Assembly (NCBI RefSeq): GCF_001635685.1
Contig: NZ_LWFF01000313.1
Coordinates: 36,110-100,109, forward strand
From: Erythrobacter sp. HI0063
GTDB lineage: Bacteria; Pseudomonadota; Alphaproteobacteria; Sphingomonadales; Sphingomonadaceae
Direction: 5' to 3'
DNA: 64,000 bases
Below, in pieces: positions 60,098 through 64,000 of the stretch; the stretch's first letter is position 1, and every line of letters begins with the position of its first letter. The notes under the pieces are model-generated. The model ran no database searches. It saw only the letters and a list, made by a program, of their open reading frames with translations, and was not told the DNA's origin. Made by a program: the position numbers and the translations under genes.

Positions 60098-60223
60098 CAG
60101 GAGTGCAAGGCAGGTGCACCCGGATTGGCCACTTTTCAAGCGCCTCCATACATGCTTAGGCGCGCGGCAAACCACTTTCGAACCCAATCCCCCGTATCTG
60201 TGCGCGAAGGACGCTTTAGCCCC

Positions 60224-61423
<1,200 letters not shown>

Positions 61424-61452
61424 CTTCGCTCGAGGGTAAGTCAGCGACAAGC

Positions 61453-61488
61453 AAAAGGCGGGCTTCTCCACAGGAAGCCCGCCTTTTT
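61453..61488 (+). terminator. intrinsic terminator after sucC
   Basis: GGCGGGCTTC pairs with GAAGCCCGCC, followed by five T; A-rich on the other side, so it may act in both directions. Confidence 0.92.
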
Positions 61489-61585
61489 CGTGTCCGCTCA
61501 CGATAGGCCGGTCCCAGCCGGGAACGCCGCCCCCTTCCCGTCCGTATCTTGCGGGAGCGCGCTTTTCTGCGCGAGTGCGACTTGA

Positions 61586-61599
61586 CGTTTACGTAAACG
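61586..61599 (+). promoter_or_regulatory. perfect 14-bp palindrome upstream of etfBA
   Basis: CGTTTACGTAAACG is self-complementary and lies 43 bases before the etfB ATG. Similar TTTACGTAAAC sites bind regulators of acyl-CoA or branched-chain amino acid breakdown in proteobacteria (for example LiuR-type MerR proteins), which matches an electron-transfer-flavoprotein operon. Confidence 0.6.
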
Positions 61600-61642
61600 C
61601 AAGCTAGAAGCGCGGCAGATTATTCGAGAGGAAGGAAGTCCC

Positions 61643-62389
61643 ATGAAAATCCTCGTCCCCGTCAAGCGGGTGATCGATTACAACGTTAAGCCGCGCGTCA
61701 AGGCGGACGGGTCGGGCGTCGACCTCGCCAACGTCAAGATGAGCATGAACCCGTTCGACGAAATCGCGGTGGAAGAAGCCATCCGCATCAAGGAAGCGGG
61801 CAAAGCGGAAGAAATCGTCGCTGTCAGCATCGGCCCGGCAAAGGCGCAGGAAACGCTGCGCACCGCCCTTGCAATGGGTGCGGACCGCGCGATCCTGGTC
61901 GAGACGGACGACGAAGTCGAACCGCTCGCCGTTGCCAAGATCCTCAAGGCCATCGCCGAAGAAGAACAGCCCGGTCTCGTCATGCTCGGCAAGCAGGCGA
62001 TCGACGACGATTCGAACCAGACTGGTCAGATGCTCGCCGCGCTGATGGGTCGTCCCCAGGGCACCTTTGCCAACACCGTCGAGGTCGAAGGCGACAGCGT
62101 CACGGTGAAGCGCGAAATCGATGGCGGCCTCGAAACGGTCAAGCTGTCGCTCCCCGCGATCGTCACCACCGACCTGCGCCTCAACGAGCCGCGCTACGCT
62201 TCGCTGCCCAATATCATGAAGGCGAAGAAGAAGCCGCTCGATACCAAGAGCCCGTCCGATTACGGCGTCGATATCGCACCGCGCCTCAAGACGACCAACG
62301 TCTCCGAACCGCCCGTCCGCCAAGCGGGCGAGAAGGTCGAGGATGTCGATGCGCTCGTCGCCAAGATCAAGGCTATGGACCTCGTCTGA
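61643..62389 (+). CDS. etfB: electron transfer flavoprotein subunit beta
   Basis: A 248-residue AMP-binding subunit. [37 protein letters not shown] and [21 protein letters not shown] [16 protein letters not shown] are characteristic. It accepts electrons from acyl-CoA dehydrogenases together with etfA. GAGAGGAAGG precedes the ATG. Etf-QO is not in the window. Confidence 0.96.
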   Translation: MKILVPVKRVIDYNVKPRVKADGSGVDLANVKMSMNPFDEIAVEEAIRIKEAGKAEEIVAVSIGPAKAQETLRTALAMGADRAILVETDDEVEPLAVAKILKAIAEEEQPGLVMLGKQAIDDDSNQTGQMLAALMGRPQGTFANTVEVEGDSVTVKREIDGGLETVKLSLPAIVTTDLRLNEPRYASLPNIMKAKKKPLDTKSPSDYGVDIAPRLKTTNVSEPPVRQAGEKVEDVDALVAKIKAMDLV

Positions 62390-62417
62390 ACCCCGCGAAA
62401 CGAGAAGGAATAGGATT

Positions 62418-63347
62418 ATGAAAACCCTCGTTTGGGTCGAACACGACAATTCCAGCATGGCCGACGCCACGCTCGCAGCCGTTACCGCCGCGAGCAAGCT
62501 GGGCGAAGTCCACCTGTTGGTCGCAGGCGCGGATTGCCGCGCCGTGGCAGAGCAAGCCGCGAAGATCGCGGGCGTGGGCAAGGTCCATGTCGCCGACGAT
62601 GCGGCGTACGAGCACGGCCTTCCCGAAAACGTCGCGCCGCTGATCGTCGATCTCATGGGCCACCATGACGCGTTCGTTGCGCCTGCCACCACCACGGGCA
62701 AAAACATCGCTCCGCGCGTTGCCGCCCTGCTCGACGTGATGCAGATCTCGGACATTCTCTCGGTGGAAGGCGACAAGACCTTCACGCGCCCGATCTACGC
62801 CGGCAACGCTATCGCGACGGTCGAATCCAGCGACGAGAAACTTGTCGTCACCGTGCGCGGCACTGCCTTCGAAAAGGCCGACGCCGAGAGCGGCTCGGCT
62901 GAAATCGAAGACGTCTCCGGCCCGACCGGCGATGGCCTGTCGAGCTTCGTCAGCCAGGAAATCGCCGAGAGCGAGCGTCCCGAACTGACCAGCGCGAAGG
63001 TGATCGTTTCGGGCGGCCGCGCCTTGAAGGATGCGGAAACGTTCGAGGAATACATCATGCCGCTCGCCGACAAGCTCGGCGCGGGCGTGGGCGCCAGCCG
63101 TGCAGCGGTGGATGCCGGATACGTGCCGAACGATTACCAGGTCGGCCAGACCGGCAAGATCGTGGCCCCGGAAGTCTATATCGCGATCGGTATCTCCGGC
63201 GCGATCCAGCATCTGGCGGGCATGAAGGATTCCAAGACCATCATCGCCATCAACAAGGACGAAGACGCCCCGATCTTCCAGGTCGCGGATATCGGCCTTG
63301 TCGGCGATCTGTACAAAGTCCTGCCGGAGCTCACCGAAAAGCTCTGA
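62418..63347 (+). CDS. etfA: electron transfer flavoprotein subunit alpha
   Basis: A 309-residue FAD-binding subunit. The C-terminal domain has the FAD signature segments [23 protein letters not shown] and [20 protein letters not shown], then [35 protein letters not shown] precedes the ATG at 62418. Operon with etfB; a terminator-like hairpin follows. Confidence 0.97.
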   Translation: MKTLVWVEHDNSSMADATLAAVTAASKLGEVHLLVAGADCRAVAEQAAKIAGVGKVHVADDAAYEHGLPENVAPLIVDLMGHHDAFVAPATTTGKNIAPRVAALLDVMQISDILSVEGDKTFTRPIYAGNAIATVESSDEKLVVTVRGTAFEKADAESGSAEIEDVSGPTGDGLSSFVSQEIAESERPELTSAKVIVSGGRALKDAETFEEYIMPLADKLGAGVGASRAAVDAGYVPNDYQVGQTGKIVAPEVYIAIGISGAIQHLAGMKDSKTIIAINKDEDAPIFQVADIGLVGDLYKVLPELTEKL

Positions 63348-63370
63348 AGTCTTTCCAGACTAAACAACCC

Positions 63371-63405
63371 GGAAGGCCGCCGGAGCGATCCGGCGGCCTT
63401 CTTCG
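63371..63405 (+). terminator. terminator-like hairpin after etfA
   Basis: GAAGGCCGCCGG pairs perfectly with CCGGCGGCCTTC across a six-base loop; the T-rich tail is short (TTCTTCG). Confidence 0.75.
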
Positions 63406-63491
63406 TATCTCGGCCCGATCCGGCTCGATTTGTCGTTGCAAATCACTGCCGTAGCAAGGCACCTTGCGCCGAGACACCGGGGGGTTGCAAT

Positions 63492-63725
63492 ATGACGATT
63501 CGAGCTATTCTTGCGTGCGCTGCGCTTGCCGGGCTGGCGGCGCCTGAAGCCCCCGCTTTCGCAGCGCAGGACGATCGGGGGCCGACAGTCATCGATCCGG
63601 CGGGTCCATGGCAATTGGACATGGCAGAGAACAACTGCCGGTTGGCGCGCGCTTTCGGGACCGAAGAAAAGAAGACGCTGTTCTTGCTAGGTTTCGTGGA
63701 CAAAGGGTATCCAGAGTTTGACTGA
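63492..63725 (+). pseudogene. small secreted-protein gene cut short by an IS5-family insertion
   Basis: The start (MTIRAILACAALAGLAAPEA) is a good signal peptide, cleaved near AFAAQ. The mature sequence DPAGPWQLDMAENNCRLARA suggests a conserved secreted protein of sphingomonads. After about residue 65 (bases about 63687-63690) the frame enters the IS end and stops 13 codons later, so the original C-terminus is missing. Function unknown. Confidence 0.75.
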
Positions 63726-64000
63726 GGCGAGCGCGACGAAGCCGAGATAGGATTCCTTGGTTTTGTCGTAGCGGGTCGCAACGCGTCGCCAGTTCTTGAG
63801 TTTATTGAACAGTCGCTCGATCAGGTTGCGCCACTTGTATTTCGCGCGATCATGCGCGGCGGGATTACGCCGGCCCGCCTTGGCCGGGATCACCGCCTCG
63901 ACGCCCGCCGCCTCAATCTCTTCGCGGATCGCATCGGCATCGTATCCCCGATCAGCCAGGAAGGCCTCGATCCGGTCAGTTATCATGCGGAACAGCGGTG
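63687..64000 (-). mobile_element. IS5-family insertion sequence, one end only
   Basis: The IS end begins near 63690, reading GGTTTCGTGGACAAAGGG inward, and the remainder lies beyond the window. CTAG at 63687-63690 sits at the junction and might be a target duplication, but the other end is not visible. Confidence 0.72.
63687..64000 (-). CDS. IS5-family (IS427-like) transposase, C-terminal part
   Basis: The visible C-terminal stretch has FLADRGYDADAIREEI, IPAKAGRRNPAAHDRAKYKW and NLIERLFNKLKNWRRVATRY. The last motif carries the Glu of the DDE triad; the first includes the second Asp. It ends WIPFVHET at a TAG in the IS end. The frame is open to the window edge, so the N-terminus is outside. 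The transposase moves the IS by cut-and-paste at a short target. Confidence 0.88.
   Translation of the reverse strand, partial: PLFRMITDRIEAFLADRGYDADAIREEIEAAGVEAVIPAKAGRRNPAAHDRAKYKWRNLIERLFNKLKNWRRVATRYDKTKESYLGFVALASVKLWIPFVHET

Overview
The window comes from a GC-rich alphaproteobacterium, most likely a sphingomonad of the Erythrobacteraceae type. I infer this from gene content and style: many four-base ATGA or GTGA start/stop overlaps, an MmcB-type SOS gene with an alphaproteobacterial GTTC-N7-GTTC LexA box, a TonB receptor/PepSY operon, a DUF3035 lipoprotein after lspA, and gpmA-purE-purK-folA-ribF-ileS-lspA order. No 16S rRNA gene is present, so genus is not resolved.

Left core (1-30735). 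A minus-strand block carries lipid and envelope genes, MmcB with its SOS box, tRNA-Arg(CCG), and an iron-uptake operon (TonB receptor, membrane protein, PepSY protein) behind a Fur-like site. A plus-strand block follows: lactate 2-monooxygenase, a DAG-kinase-family lipid kinase coupled to a Tam41-like protein, rpe, heparinase II/III, purH, a 39-aa membrane protein with msrA, a Fur/Zur regulator, dxs and a crotonase. Next come minus-strand NnrU, FKBP isomerase, two coupled amidohydrolases and a POT peptide transporter, then a GntR regulator, ihfB and tRNA-Leu(UAA).

Integrated element (about 30736-48609). This lies between tRNA-Leu(UAA) and tRNA-Thr(GGT). Its left half resembles a phage satellite: outward-facing tyrosine integrase, ribbon-helix-helix regulator, divergent AlpA-like regulator, small early genes, and a primase-polymerase followed by an iteron-like origin candidate. 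The middle has two opposed transcription units around paired palindromic operators, including two tiny membrane proteins and a lipoprotein, plus a hairpin-rich gap. The right half is one tightly overlapped plus-strand operon. It holds a duplicated two-gene module, then a 1644-residue protein with an SNase-like nuclease domain, a long helical core and an M15-like peptidase domain, then a DUF5681 protein and three tiny related coiled-coil proteins. I see no capsid, portal, tail or large-terminase gene. A proline-rich motif, PPPPxG(F/Y)xLD, occurs six times in the giant protein and once at the C-terminus of the separately transcribed lipoprotein. This shared tag and the satellite-like architecture are the strongest candidates for something undescribed.

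Right core (48610-64000). A housekeeping run gpmA-purE-purK-folA-ribF-ileS-lspA-DUF3035 is probably one transcription unit. Then come a REP-like inverted pair, a CBS/DUF21 hemolysin-family protein, an OmpA lipoprotein, an inositol-phosphatase-family protein, sucC, and etfBA behind a perfect 14-bp palindrome. At the right edge an IS5-family insertion sequence has cut short a small secreted-protein gene.
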